Source: Amorphophallus konjac (Eukaryota > Streptophyta > Magnoliopsida > Alismatales > Araceae). From it: a stretch of 64,000 nt of DNA. The stretch covers positions 31,830,708 through 31,894,707 of the forward strand of contig CM040127.1 in assembly GCA_022559845.1 (NCBI GenBank), written 5' to 3'. A program made the position numbers and the translations under genes. Position 1 is the first letter of the stretch. Every line of letters begins with the position of its first letter. The notes below the pieces were generated by a model that was not told the origin of the DNA, searched no databases, and worked only from the letters and a program-made list of their open reading frames with translations. Below, one piece after another: positions 32,475 to 44,352 of this stretch.

Positions 32475-34250
32475 CATAGATCCAGGTTCATTGAGTTGCG
32501 TTGTTATGCGCCGCATATCATGGCCAGCGAGGAGCTAAAGACCGAGCAATTTGTCGGGGGTTTGAGGCCAGAGCTAAGGCATCCCCTACTTGCGTCGGGT
32601 TTGGCCAACCTAAATGCAGCTTGCAGAGCAGCAGCGGCGTTGGAGAGAGATTTGCAGAAGACCCAGGGACTGGGCAGTGCAGGCCAGACGCAGATGGGTT
32701 TTAGTCAGCCGACGACCGTGCAGTAGCAGAGTACTGTCCAGCCCTCAGCAAGCGGTTCGGGGGCAGCTCCGTATGGGGCTTCAACGGCAATAGATTCGAC
32801 ATCGTTTGGTTTGAAGCTTAAGAAGATGTACAAGGACACCAGTTTTGGCAAGAGGCGTCAGGATCACAGGGTGTCGAGACAGTAGTCAGTGGGCAGCGTT
32901 CAGCAGCCCGCACCTTATCAGCGCCAGGGTTAAGTGAGTGGTTCTCGGGGCGGGTGTCCTCGGTGCGGTGATTCTCATCCACACAGACAGTGCTCGGCAC
33001 CCAATATTTGTCCTCAGAGACCACGTCAGTCGCACGAGTTTCAGCAGTAGCAGCAGTTTCAACCCCAGCAGTTACCACCACATCCACAACAGTACCGGCA
33101 GTAGGGTCAGTTTCCGCAAGTGACTCGATCGGCTACTATCGGGAGGCAGAGATCTCGAGGCCGAGTTGCGCACATTACCAGAGCTAAGGCTGAGGCGTCG
33201 CAGTTTTGTATGATTCTGGTGCATCCCATTCATTTATTTTGGAGGATTTTGCTCAGAGTGCCGAGGAGTCGGTGACTGAGGTGTCTTGTGACCTGGCAGT
33301 GGAGTTGCCTACCGGTGATTTCATGCTCACCCCGTATTTCCTTGAGAAGGTGCTTGTGTGGGTGGATGGGCGAAACTTACCAGCCAGGCTTTATGCATTG
33401 CCGCTTCAGGACTTTGATGTGATCTTGGGCATGGATTGGCTCGAGGCCCATCATGCCATGGTGGATTGTAGCTCGAAGAGGGTTTACTTCCGGTAGCTTC
33501 GTGGACCCACCTTCTACTACCAAGGTATCTGGTCTTCCTCTTCCCATTTTCTTATTTCAGCCATTAAGGCTCGTAGATTGCTTGATGCGGGGTGTCAGGG
33601 TTTTCTCGCTTCAGTGGTCCTGGTCGATCGGTAGTGTCCGGAGGTTGAGGATATTCTGATTGTGTGCGAGTTTTCTAATGTTTTTCTCGAGGAGCTGCCT
33701 GGGTTACCACCGCAGCGAGAGATTGATTTCGTGATTGAGGTGGTACCAGGTACGGCGCCTATGTCGAAGGCCCCTTACCGGATGGCACCGGTAGAGTAGA
33801 GGGAGTTGAAGGCGCAGTTGCAGGAGTTGCTGGCCAAGTGGTACATTTGTCTGAACTTTTCCCCTTAGGGTGCGCCTATGTTATTTGTAAAGAAGAAGGA
33901 TGCTAGTCTGAGGTTGTGCATCGACTACCGGCAGTTGAACCAGGCGACTATTAAGAACAAGTATATGTTGCCTCAGATTGATGACTTGTTTGATCAGCTT
34001 TAGTCGGCCCAGGTGTTTTCCTGGATCGATTTGAGGTCGGGTTATTACCAGCTGTGGATTTGAGAGTCTGACGTTGGGAAGACTGCGTTCCGCTCGAGGT
34101 ATGGGCACTATGAGTTCTTGGTGATGCCGTTTGGGCTCACCAATGCCCCCGCGATGTTTATGGACTTGATGCATAGGGTGTTCAGTCTGTGTCTAGATCA
34201 GTTCATGGTCGTGTTTGTGGACGACATCCTTGTGTATACGCAGTCTGCGG
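32475..34250 (+). pseudogene. Del-like Ty3/gypsy gag-pol fragment, decayed
   Basis: Starts inside the Gag capsid domain (RCYAPHIMASEELK, then FVGGLRPELR). A CX2CX4HX4C knuckle (CPRCGDSHPHRQC) lies near 32960, and the protease (YDSGASHSFI) starts at 33206. RT follows, with [25 protein letters not shown] and the catalytic VFVDDILVY (34208-34235). Several in-frame stops break it (near 32885, 33795, 33868, 34003 and 34063). It is cut just after the RT catalytic motif by the truncated LTR of the Tat element. Confidence 0.85.
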
Positions 34251-34993
34251 TATCTTGGATCTGGAACCCTATATAGGGATGTCTTGATCGACCTCGCCCA
34301 GGGTTAGCAGGTTGGCAGGTTACGAGATTAGACGAGATTAGAGTTTGCTGAGGTCGGAGGTTACCTGGTTTACAGAGGCTCTTCATCTTCTTCCTGTGCG
34401 ATCTTTTAGAAGAGCTCTGCTTCCGCTTCTTCCTGTCAACAGCATCGACTTTGGTTCCCCCTTTACTGTAGTCAGGGACAGCAGGGGTCTTTGTTTACTT
34501 GGTTTATATTGTTTTGTGTTCATCGATCATCATCACGTCCACTGTGTTCTTTTCCCTTCTTTTGCGTTAGCTTCATCATATCTCCTCTTTCCCTAATTCT
34601 TTAGGGGTTTTAAAAAAACAAAAAAAAGGTGCGCATGTTTTGTTCTTATTTCATCATCATATCATCTTTGGGATTGATACTACATTCACTTGGCTGATCC
34701 ACTTCTTTTGCTTGTTTATTTTATCTCTTTTGCAAGGTAATCAATAAAGGAAAACCCCCTTCATCGGTCGGCCGATTGAAGGAGGAGAAGGAATTCACAA
34801 TCCATCCCGCGTTTTTTTTTCACCAGGTATTCGCGATCTTCTTTGTTTCTTCTTGAGGTAACCCCTCTGGCGATCACCCTCCTTAGTAGCACCACGTGCT
34901 TCTTTTCCTTATTATTATATCATCTCCCCTTATTTTTATTATGCTTTCTCGTATTTAAACTCTTCTTCATGTGTGGATTTATCACGATCTACA
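34251..34993 (+). repeat. 5' LTR of the Tat element, U3 missing
   Basis: Identical in layout to 53673-54413 but lacks the preceding 595 bases present in the 3' LTR. It starts about 20 bases before the TATA box (CCCTATATAGGG) and ends ATCTACA. Loss of U3 with its hairpin array should weaken transcription. Confidence 0.85.
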
Positions 34994-34995
34994 AA

Positions 34996-35013
34996 TTGGC
35001 GATCACGGTGGGA
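34996..35013 (+). promoter_or_regulatory. Primer binding site of the Tat element
   Basis: TTGGCGATCACGGTGGGA begins three bases after the LTR end. The TTGGCGA start is typical of Tat/Athila-type elements. I cannot name the tRNA with certainty. Confidence 0.6.
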
Positions 35014-35049
35014 CTTCCACTATTTTTCTTTTGATTACCATCTCCTTTT

Positions 35050-35168
35050 GGCACCCACGTGTGCCCTTTCCTATTGGCACCCACGTGTGCCCTTTCCCCT
35101 TCGGCACCCACGTGTGCCCTTTCCCCTCGGTACCCACGGTACCTCTCCTTTTGCGCCCCACGGGCACC
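35050..35168 (+). repeat. Five CACGTG-type hairpin repeats after the primer site
   Basis: Period 24-27 bases. Units 1-3 (35050, 35076, 35103) read GGCACCCACGTGTGCC, pairing GGCAC with GTGCC. Unit 4 (35129-35143) reads GGTACCCACGGTACC, so both arms changed together. Unit 5 (35153-35168) is degenerate. Spacers are CCTTTCC-rich. Confidence 0.8.
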
Positions 35169-35235
35169 CTCCACCGTGCACACTGCACACTCCCAGGATC
35201 AGCCAGTTTGTGATTGTTTGATATATTTCCTTAAA

Positions 35236-35580
35236 TAACGCCTCAACCAGAGGCGCTTTTTCTCTTAACGCCTTCATCCAGGGCGTTTTCTTTCTGTGTC
35301 ACGTCTTCTGCCAAGGCGTCTTTTATTATTCTACTGCTTTTATCACACTACCTGTGAATTCACGTCCTGCCCCAGGGCGCCCCTTTACTGCATAGCGTCT
35401 CACATCCAGGCGCGGTTTCAGATTTGACGCCATCTCACAGAGGCGTCCTTTTCGATCATAGCGCCTCACCCAGAGGCGTGTTTCGTTTTCTCACTGCTGG
35501 CTCGTGGGCTTTCGCAGTGATTCACGACAGTGACTCTGTCGTCTCTTTTGTGGATAGCGACCTGCCCCAGGTCGTCTCCT
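35236..35580 (+). repeat. ACGCC/ACGACC hairpin array, Tat leader
   Basis: About nine units in the leader. Examples: CGCCTC/GAGGCG (35239-35254), ACGACAG/CTGTCGT (35524-35542), CGACCT/AGGTCG (35558-35574). Loops are 4-8 nt. Confidence 0.8.
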
Positions 35581-36137
35581 TCCTGCATTTTTACAGAAAC
35601 CTGCTTCCTGTTGCTGTCTGTGATTGTTGGATTGATTATTACATTGCTTGCCTATATTGCTGTGATCTGATCATATTATTTTACATCTTGTGGCATTTGG
35701 TTGAGAGACCTCCTCTCTCTACACTAGGATTCTACACACCTCTCTTGGAATCGGGACAACCCTCCATTGAGCACTCCGTCTCTTTGGACCGAAAATCCCT
35801 TTTCCAAGACCTCCGTAAGTCCCCGCACCCGTGGATTCCCTCACGGATGCCGGGCTGGTTGTACCCTTGAAGTACCCGGAGTATAGAGAACGTATCGTTG
35901 GTGAGGAGAGAGAAAGAATCTAGTTAACCCGGGATCACACTTGGATAAACTAGGTTTCACTTTGCAAAAGAGGGAATTATTCTGCAATATAATCCACTCT
36001 AATCTCAAGCGGAACACTAAAATCTTGCGTTCATCTCAACTTGGTTGCATAAACTTGCTTGGGTTGATTTGGCTTGTTTGGATTGAGTGGGTTTTGTTTG
36101 ATAGTTCCTTTATATAAGGCCGTCTCTCCTCTTAAAC
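35581..36137 (+). other. Leader between hairpin array and gag, Tat element
   Basis: A frame of 148 codons (35424-35870) crosses the array and lacks known motifs, so I do not call it a gene. Ogre elements have an ORF before gag; I see no convincing equivalent here. Confidence 0.55.
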
Positions 36138-39100
36138 ATGCAACTCCGTTCAGGTAAAATCATCAACATGGCAGACTACGGAAATTCTTATGATGATGAG
36201 GATGAGAATGTGTTTGGTCAATATGAAAGTCCCCTCCAAGATTCCATCTATCATGAGGGAAATTACCCTCCTCCTCAGTCTCATTACCCTCAAGTCCATG
36301 TGGTTGATACCACTCCTCAAGAGGTTGTGCCCTCTTCTCAGACTTTGCCCTCCAACACTTCGGGGAACCCTTCCCCATCCTTCAATGTCACGGATTTAAT
36401 TAATGCACTATCTCAGTTGGATGATTCCCAGCGGCAGGCAGTTCAGGCCGCCTTGAAAGGAAAGTCTGTTCCTTCTTCATCCTCCAATCCCCCTCCGGCC
36501 GAGAGTGGCTATCACCCCGTTAATGACCAGGCGGTCCTACATAAACCTCCTTCCCGTCCACCAACGCCCGGTACGGCCATGCCGGTCCAACAGGCGAGCC
36601 ACTCTGCGGTTAGGCACCAATTTCTCCAGCCTCCCCGAATTCTACGGACGCCTATACCGCATTCTTTTATTCAAAATCCGGCCCCAGTCGAGTCTGACAC
36701 TAATGTTCTCCTACTTCAGAAGTTGACAAGCATGGAAGAGCAACTGAAGAAGGTCACTACGACTAAGAATGCCCCGGAGATCTCGCTCCCTACATTGCCA
36801 GTCTTCCACTTACCACCATCTGAGATGCCAAATTTTCGGCGATATAATGGGACTGGTAACCCTTTTATTCATTTGAAGGATTTTATGTACGAGACCTCCT
36901 TTTGGCAAGACAAGAAGGCCTCCTTGGCTTACTTATTCAGGAGATCTCTGGAGGGGCCAGCCCTTGAATGGTTCTATTCATTGGATCCTGCTGATGCCGG
37001 TGACTTTGACATCGTTCAGAGGAAGTTCTTGCAGAAGTACAGAGACCGGGTCGGACCCTCCCTCTCACTCACGGACCTGGTTGCGAAAAAAATGAAGCCC
37101 GAGGAAGACTTCATAATGTTTGCTGATAGATGGCGGTTGATGGCCGAGAAGCTGAAAGATACACTGTCGGAACAAGAACAAGTCAAGATGATAATTTCCA
37201 ATGCAACTCCTCAGTTCCGGCATATCTTGGCCATGAATAGGTTAACCACCATGGAGGAGCTCTATGAAAGGGCTCGTTATATCCAGACGCAGATGAAGGA
37301 TTCGCCCATTATGGGCATGTTTGAGCCGAAGCCACGGCTATTCAAGAAAACCACAACTGTCAACAACAGCGGGCCCACGACGGAGGGCACTATTGCAAAT
37401 GAGCAGGTTGGCGTAGTTGGCCACCCCCACCAAGCTAACCCACGTCCTAACCCACCTCCACCACAAAGCCCCCATTTCAACTCCACTCCACAACGCCAAT
37501 TCGCACCCCAACATTCCTTTGCTTCACCGCCAAGCCAAGCGCCCCGCGCTAACCCTCCAGCTCTGCAACAGTACCAACAGGTACCACCACCTACCAACTA
37601 TGGCCAACAACAACAACGGAGACCACCACTTGGCCCCAAAAGGGACCACTACCCTCCACTACCAGAAAGTCTCCCGGATATTTTCAATGCTTTAATGGCC
37701 ACCAATTTGCTCATGTTACCAAGGGAAAGAACAGTGTGGCCCGCTAATGTTGACACATCCCGTTATTGCGCTTTCCATCGTGCACCCGGTCACAACCTTG
37801 ATCGTTGCTTCCACTTCAGAGATTACATTTATGACCTAAATGATCAGGGTGACATCAATTGGGATGAGATGAGACAATTCATCGCCACCATGAAAGAAAG
37901 AAGGTCTCCTCGGCAGCAACAGGCTCAGCAGCCACAGCAACCAGCTCCACAGCAGCAACAACAAGCTCCAGTGCCTCAGCACGATATGGGGATCATCCAC
38001 AATCCACTGCCGGAGCACCCGCCAAACCAGCACGTAAACTCTGTCACGTCTCTCTATGAGGTGGAGAGAGGGCAGAGATGGCATGAAGAAAATGCCTTTG
38101 TCGGGGCACTGCATCACAATCAAAATCACCCTCCGCGCCTCTTGCGCACCCCTTCTTCTTCTCCTACCCCTCAATTGGGCCGATCTCTTCTGCGCCCCGT
38201 TAATCCACCTACCTCCGCCTATTCTCCGACCTTGCCGGTTCGCCCCCTTCTTGCACGCTTACCACCTCCACAGCCTACGCCACAACAAAACCCATCCACC
38301 ACCAACCCTTCGCCATTGCCATCTAGGCCACTCCTCATCCGCCCATCGCCAACGCCCACTGCACCCGCCACCACTACTCCTTCACCGGCAAGGATCCCCC
38401 CACCATCGGTTCCACCACCTTTTGTACCCAGAACTCTTCTCATTCCACCCCCCACCAATTCCCCCCGCATTCGGGTATCCCTTTCTACTCCTACGCCTCC
38501 TACCGGGGCACCAACACCCCCTACGGGGATTCCCTCTACGGGAACTCCCGCCCCGCCACCTCTTAACACCAACACACCTTCTTCTTCTTCTAATCCTCCT
38601 CCCACACTTGCCCCGACAGAGGCACGTCAAGGCGTGGCGCCACTCCGCAGTGGACGGATGTTCCACCGTATTTTTCCACAGAGAGAGCTAGAGCCCGCGC
38701 AGGGGCCGCAAGAGCAAGAACAAGAACAAGAGTCAATGCCAGGGACTCAGTATGATTTGCTAAAGCACTTGGACCGAACACCAGCAAGGATTTCGATCCT
38801 GGAATTAATTAAAAGGTCCACCACTCATCAGCTAGCTTTGAAAGAATATCTGCAAAAGGTGATGGTCAATGAGGACATTCCAGTTGAGCAGATAGTCACG
38901 GTTTTAACGCCCGCTAGCAGTCAGCCGGCAATTACTTTCCATGAACATGAACTGGCGCCACTCTCAGCAAGAAAGTACGCTCTATGCATCATAGTTGACA
39001 TCAATAAGGTGGCTGTTAAGCAATGTCTGGTGGACACTGGGGCATCCATCAATGTCTTGCCACCTAGCACCTTGAAGTTGTGTGGCATTCCGGAAAGCCG

Positions 39101-39650
39101 AATTCGGCCGTCTACTATCACCGTAACTGCATATGATAACACGAAGAAACCTCCTATAGGCATGATTACGTTAAAAGTAAGTTTGGGTCCTGCCGCCATC
39201 ACAGCAGATTTTCACATTCTGGATATGGACCCGACATTTAATGGCATTCTGGGACGCCCCTACATTCAGCAACTCGATGCGGTGCCCTCCACAAATCACC
39301 AATGCCTTAAATTCCCACACAAGGGCTGCATTATTAAAGTTACCAGTATGCCGATTTTGCCAGAGGAGGATATTCATGTGGCTTCATCAGTTCCATCCAT
39401 GTGGCCGGCCAACAAGCCACTATTATCTGTGCTGGACGTCCCTTGTCCACAACCAATGCCAGAAAAAGTCACAACAGTTGCTATGACACCCCTGCCTCCC
39501 AAGGGGAAAAAGAAGAAAACAATGATGAACACCTCTGGCTGGAACATCTTAATGAAAATGGGGTATCAAAATGGCAAAGGTCTGGGTGCCAATTGTCAAG
39601 GCAGGATTAGGCCTGTTAAACCTCGAAGCTGGTTACACGAGGTGGCCTAG
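36138..39650 (+). CDS. Tat Gag-protease polyprotein with C-terminal G-patch (1,170 aa)
   Basis: Intact frame; the first ATG follows a short leader. Order: disordered N-terminus (1-225); Ty3/gypsy capsid domain (about 228-395, with NFRRYNGTGNPF, ALEWFYSLDP and FADRWR); Gln/Pro linker; a Cys/His segment CAFHRAPGHNLDRC (about 544-557) in the nucleocapsid position; a long Pro-rich linker (about 665-880); aspartic protease with VDTGASINVLP (Asp about 966); and a G-patch-like end, GWNILMKMGYQNGKGLG (about 1130-1160). G-patches are known nucleic-acid-binding modules, also found after the protease of some retroviruses. It forms the particle and matures it. It ends TAG with pol about 1.1 kb further on, in another frame. 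Confidence 0.9.
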   Translation: MQLRSGKIINMADYGNSYDDEDENVFGQYESPLQDSIYHEGNYPPPQSHYPQVHVVDTTPQEVVPSSQTLPSNTSGNPSPSFNVTDLINALSQLDDSQRQAVQAALKGKSVPSSSSNPPPAESGYHPVNDQAVLHKPPSRPPTPGTAMPVQQASHSAVRHQFLQPPRILRTPIPHSFIQNPAPVESDTNVLLLQKLTSMEEQLKKVTTTKNAPEISLPTLPVFHLPPSEMPNFRRYNGTGNPFIHLKDFMYETSFWQDKKASLAYLFRRSLEGPALEWFYSLDPADAGDFDIVQRKFLQKYRDRVGPSLSLTDLVAKKMKPEEDFIMFADRWRLMAEKLKDTLSEQEQVKMIISNATPQFRHILAMNRLTTMEELYERARYIQTQMKDSPIMGMFEPKPRLFKKTTTVNNSGPTTEGTIANEQVGVVGHPHQANPRPNPPPPQSPHFNSTPQRQFAPQHSFASPPSQAPRANPPALQQYQQVPPPTNYGQQQQRRPPLGPKRDHYPPLPESLPDIFNALMATNLLMLPRERTVWPANVDTSRYCAFHRAPGHNLDRCFHFRDYIYDLNDQGDINWDEMRQFIATMKERRSPRQQQAQQPQQPAPQQQQQAPVPQHDMGIIHNPLPEHPPNQHVNSVTSLYEVERGQRWHEENAFVGALHHNQNHPPRLLRTPSSSPTPQLGRSLLRPVNPPTSAYSPTLPVRPLLARLPPPQPTPQQNPSTTNPSPLPSRPLLIRPSPTPTAPATTTPSPARIPPPSVPPPFVPRTLLIPPPTNSPRIRVSLSTPTPPTGAPTPPTGIPSTGTPAPPPLNTNTPSSSSNPPPTLAPTEARQGVAPLRSGRMFHRIFPQRELEPAQGPQEQEQEQESMPGTQYDLLKHLDRTPARISILELIKRSTTHQLALKEYLQKVMVNEDIPVEQIVTVLTPASSQPAITFHEHELAPLSARKYALCIIVDINKVAVKQCLVDTGASINVLPPSTLKLCGIPESRIRPSTITVTAYDNTKKPPIGMITLKVSLGPAAITADFHILDMDPTFNGILGRPYIQQLDAVPSTNHQCLKFPHKGCIIKVTSMPILPEEDIHVASSVPSMWPANKPLLSVLDVPCPQPMPEKVTTVAMTPLPPKGKKKKTMMNTSGWNILMKMGYQNGKGLGANCQGRIRPVKPRSWLHEVA

Positions 39651-40737
39651 GCTACGAAGGGCCAGGCAAAAACAAAGATGAACCATGGGCATTTATGACA
39701 TCCACATTAAAAATAGATCGCCAGCCGCTCACTTGGACATTGAAGACACATTTTGTCACAGGTGGCTTTCAAAATAAGGAGCAAACTACCATAATTACTT
39801 CCATATTAGACTGTCAGATGTTCATGCTAGACAGTTTGCTCGTCATATTGCCCCGTTGGCCACATACAAAGCCCTGGAGTCTTAAGGCCTGACAAAAGAA
39901 GGAAAATGGATGATCCAGAATGTGACTGGTACAGGTGGCTCGATATGCAGGATATTACTATTTCTTTGAGCCGCCTCTTCATGCCGACTGATCCGGAATG
40001 GCCGCCACTTATTCATGAATTGATTGAGATGCCAGCTGCAATTACAGATAAGAGGCAGCTGCTGAGTGACTACACTGATACTGGAGAGCCAGATGTTCCG
40101 TTTGAAGAAGGATTCACTGTGGACAGGCTGTGGGCCGGTCTCTTTTCTCTCACTTCCATGCATCATCTGTGCTTGCTTCTCTATATTCTCATCGGTTTGG
40201 TCGCGTGCCAAGACCGCCTCCGATTATAATCAATTTATCTCCAGATTCAATCCAAGTTTCTCTCATAATTCCTTCTTCGCTCCTCGAGCGATTTTCTAAA
40301 CTCTCCATCACGCCCCCATGCGGGCCATCACTGATTCAATCTTTCTCTGATCTGGCAATTTCCACCCCTCCTGCTATCCTCCCTTCACACTACTTTCTTC
40401 TTGAAACAGAAAATAAAAATGAAGAAAAAGACAAAAATGAAAAAAAAAATGCCAAATTCCCAAATTTCCAATCCTCCATTTCTGTCGAGGAGACCTCCTA
40501 TTTCTCTTCTGAGTGCATCCCGACCTAGGGGTCGCTCCTTCAAAATTCATTGCTAAATCTTTTCTCCCCCTCTGGTGAGGGGACTTCCTCTGTTTTACCT
40601 TCTGTATCCACTTTTTCACCCCCTTTCCTTCCTTTTCTAATCAAGCTAGTTGCTCCTCCTCTTCTTTTGCTAACGCTAAAATTCAAGGGGTAGATTCACA
40701 TAAGAAGTCCAAGGGTAAGCAGATTCCCCATAGGTTT
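39651..40737 (+). other. Linker between gag-protease and RT, possible intron
   Basis: Only short frames. 40130-40690 is pyrimidine-rich and has several AG acceptors. Ogre-type elements splice an intron out between protease and RT, so an intron here is plausible, but I cannot fix the donor or acceptor. Confidence 0.45.
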
Positions 40738-43700
40738 TTGTTGGAGTTAGCTATCAGATGCCAGGCTTGTTTAGCTCTTCCTGAATTTATAGAGAATCCA
40801 ATCATCCTGCCAGAGTCAGAATATGAGGATGCTGTTGTTTCTTATGAGGATTTGGGTGTCTATGAAATTATGAATGACGAAGACCCTATTGAAGAGGAGC
40901 ATGAAAGTTATGAAGAATATGAGGACGAGGCTGATGCTTTTGCTAGTGACATGAGAAGATTTGACGAACCATCAGCCTCTGTAGAAGAGCCTACCAAAGA
41001 AATTAATTTGGGTACCGAGGAAGACCCTAGGATTGTCCTCATAAGCAAGAATTTACCACCCTCCGAAGAGGAGGCGCTCATTTTGGTTCTGCAAGAATAC
41101 AAGGACACGTTCGCATGGAGTTATGAAGATATGCCTGGTTTAGACCCTGCGCTCGTTGAACACCGCCTTACACTTAAGCCAGGATCTGTGCCGGTCAAGC
41201 AACGGTTGAGGCGTTTCCACCCTAATATGGCTTTAAAGATGAAAGAAGAGGTCGACAAGCTTCATAAGGCTAGATTTGTTAGAGTTGTCCTCTACCCAAT
41301 TGGGTGGCTAACATCGTCCCGGTTATGAAGAAAGATGGAAAAGTTCGGATTTGTATAGACTTCCGGGACCTCAACCGCGCGTGTCCTAAGGATGACTTCC
41401 CCCTCCCTCATATTGATGTTTTGATTGATAATACGGCAGGATTTGAGACTCTCTCTTTATGGATGGCTTCTCAGGTTACAATCAAATTCGTCTGGCTGAA
41501 GAAGATCATGAGAAGACATCATTCACTACACCATGGAGTACTTATTGTTATGTGGTCATGCCTTTTGGACTTAAGAATGCTGGAGCCACCTATCAGAGGG
41601 CTATGATGGCGATTTTTCATGACATGATTCATATCTATATTGAGGTATATGTGGATGACCTGGTTGTGAAATCAAGGACAAGGATTGAGCATCCTGGGGT
41701 TCTAGCCAAGGTCTTACAAAGATCGCGAGAGTATCAATTGAAGATGAACCCCAAGAAATGTGTATTTGGTGTTTCATCAGGGAAGTTGCTTGGTTTCATT
41801 GTTAGCAAGAGGGGAATTGAAGTTGATCCTAACAAGGCAAGGGCCATTAGAGATATGCCTCCTCCCAAGAATTTGAAGGAAGTTCGAGGATTAATCAGGA
41901 GGTTGCAATTTATTCGCCGCTTCGTCTCCCAGCATTCACAAAGATGTAGGCCGTTTTACGAGCTTACTAAGCCGGGAGTCAAGTTTAATTGGGATGACAA
42001 GTGTCAGGCAGCCTTTGACGGATTGAAGGATTATTTGGCCAATCCTCCTGTCCTGAGGCCGCCGATTCCAGGCAAACTGCTTGTTCTCTATGTCTCAGTC
42101 CTGGATGACTCTGTAGGTGCTATCTTAGCTCAAGTGGATGAAGAAGGTAAGGAGAGGGCAGCATACTACTTGTCTAAACTTCTTAACCCCTGTGAGCAGA
42201 GGTATTCAGCCATGGAGAAAACTTGCGCTGCTCTGGTCTGGGTAGTTCAGAAATTAAAACACTATTTCCTAGCTCACGAGTTTCACCTCATTGCTCGTAT
42301 GAATCCGATTAAATTCCTCCTTGAAAAATCTATCCTCACTGATCGATTAGCACGCTGGCAAAGCTTCCTCTCTCAGTTTGATATCACTTACATTCAGCAG
42401 AAAGCTATCAAAGGTTACGCCATTGCCGAACATCTTGCTCACCACCCTCTCCCCCGTTTTGATCCTGTCAATTCAGAGTTTCCAGATGAAGAACTGATGT
42501 CCATTAATCAACCTCTTGATCCTATGTGGACATTACATTTTGATGGAGCCCTAAATTCCCAGGGAAGAGGGATCGGCATGGTTCTTTTAACACCAGAAGG
42601 GGTCACCATCCCATTTGCTGCTCGGCTCACTTTTCCCGCCACTAATAATATAGCTGAGTATGAGGCTCTTTTGGCCGGTCTTCAAACCGCCCATCGATAT
42701 GGTGTCACCCATTTGAGGATTGTGGGTGATAGTCAGCTCATTCTGCGCCAGGTGCTGGTCAAGTGCCGCACTATCAATCCTAAGCTCAAACCCTACCAGG
42801 AACTTGCTTCAGCTTATGCCAAACTCTTCACCAAATTGATTTCGTCCATGTTCCTCGTAGTCAGAATATCTTGGCTGACGCTCTTGCTTCTTTGGCCTCT
42901 GCTTTAGTCTTCCCTTCTGAGCGTGATTTTCATGTTCCCCTGATTCATCAGCGTGACACGCCAGCTATCAAGGATCGTGCATTCCTCGATATTAGGGATA
43001 AGGTGCTTGAGAAGGACAAGCAAAAGGAATCTCTTAAAGGCAAAGAGGTCATGCTTTTAGACTGGGAAGAAGAATTGGCTGACGAAGAGAAGCCTTGGTA
43101 TTATGAGATTGCCAGATATTGCAATGATCAGTCCTATCCCGAGGAAGCCACTGCAGAAGAAAAGAAAGCAATTAGAAGAGTGGCTCAGCGTTATGTTTTG
43201 GTTGGAGGTGTGCTCTACAGGAGAGGGCTCACCGGTGTTTTACTAAGATGCCTCGACGATGATGAATCATGGAAAGTTGTGGAAGAGGCGCATTCAGGAG
43301 TGTGTGGTGGTCATGTGAATAGCCAGATGCTAGCTAAGAAGATTCTTAGGCTAGGTTTCTATTGGCCAACTCTAGAAGAGGATTGTTCCATCTATGTTCG
43401 AAGGTGTGTTAAGTGCCAACTGCACGCCGACAAGATCATTCTCCTGCTTCTTCACTCCATCCTACGTCCTCCCCATGGCCTTTCTCCATGTGGGCTTTTG
43501 ATATCATTGGACCTCTTGGTGATTCGAACCTCCTGACCAAGCAAAAGTCGTTCATCCTCACGGCAACGGAGTACTTCACCAAGTGGGCAGAAGCGGAAGC
43601 TTACGTGGAGATCAAAGCGTCAACCGTCTGCAAGTTTATAATGAAGAACATCATCGCAAGGTTCGGCATCCCGAGCACCATCATCACCGACAATGGACCT

Positions 43701-44352
43701 CAATTTATCTCTCAAGAAATCAAGGATCTCTGCAACAGGTATAACATTGCATTGCATCATTCTTCTCCCTATTATCCGCAGGGCAATGGCCAAGCAGAGG
43801 CAACTAATAAAACTTTGATAAAAATTGTCAAAAAGACGTGTGAGGCTAATAAATTTTCGGACTGGCCAGACAAGCTAGTTGAAGCTCTCTGGGCCTATCG
43901 GACTTCCATTCGTACCCCTACTGGGCAAACCCCTTTCGCCCTTACTTATGGAATGGAGGCGGTAGTCCCTTATGAGATTCTCATTCCCTCTCTGCGAGTA
44001 CAATTTGACAAGGAACTCTCTATTGATGAACGTCGAGATTCACTCCTTGCCCAATTGAACTCCTAGATGAGAAGCGTCTGGTCGCCGCTGAGCATGCGCG
44101 CATTTATCAAAACAGGCTCTCGCGTTTTTATCAAAAGAAAGTAATTGAGAGAAAATTTAAAATCGGTGAGATGGTAATCAAGAGGATTTTTGTAAAGCCG
44201 GTGGCCCCCGCTCAAAACTCCAACCTAACTGGGAAGGACCGTTCGTCATAAAAGACGTTTATCCTGGTAATGCTTATAAACTGATTAATGCTGAAGGAGA
44301 AGAGTTAACTCACCCTTGGAATGGTTTGTATCTTAAGAAATACTACCCTTGA
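40738..44352 (+). pseudogene. Tat Pol: RT, RNase H, second RNase H and integrase, frameshifted
   Basis: After an acidic linker, RT begins near 41110 (FAWSYEDMPGL) and runs through CIDFRDLNRACPKDDFPLP, PFGLKNAGATYQRAM and the catalytic YVDDLVVKS (41649-41675). A Ty3-type RNase H follows (about 42090-42430), then an archaeal-type RNase H (LHFDGALNSQGRGIGM and NNIAEYEALLAGL, about 42530-42860). Integrase has the HX-HX-CX2C zinc site (HSGVCGGH to CVKC, 43290-43415) and a DDE core (FDIIG near 43500, DNGPQF near 43690, Glu near 43796). It ends in LYLKKYYP at 44352. Every domain is present but small indels break the frame near 41310, 41455, 42850, 43435, 44065 and 44210. It replicates and integrates the element. 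Confidence 0.88.

Noticed and set aside
35424..35870. 148-codon frame in the Tat leader as an Ogre-type ORF1
   Set aside because: It runs across the hairpin array and resembles no known ORF1.
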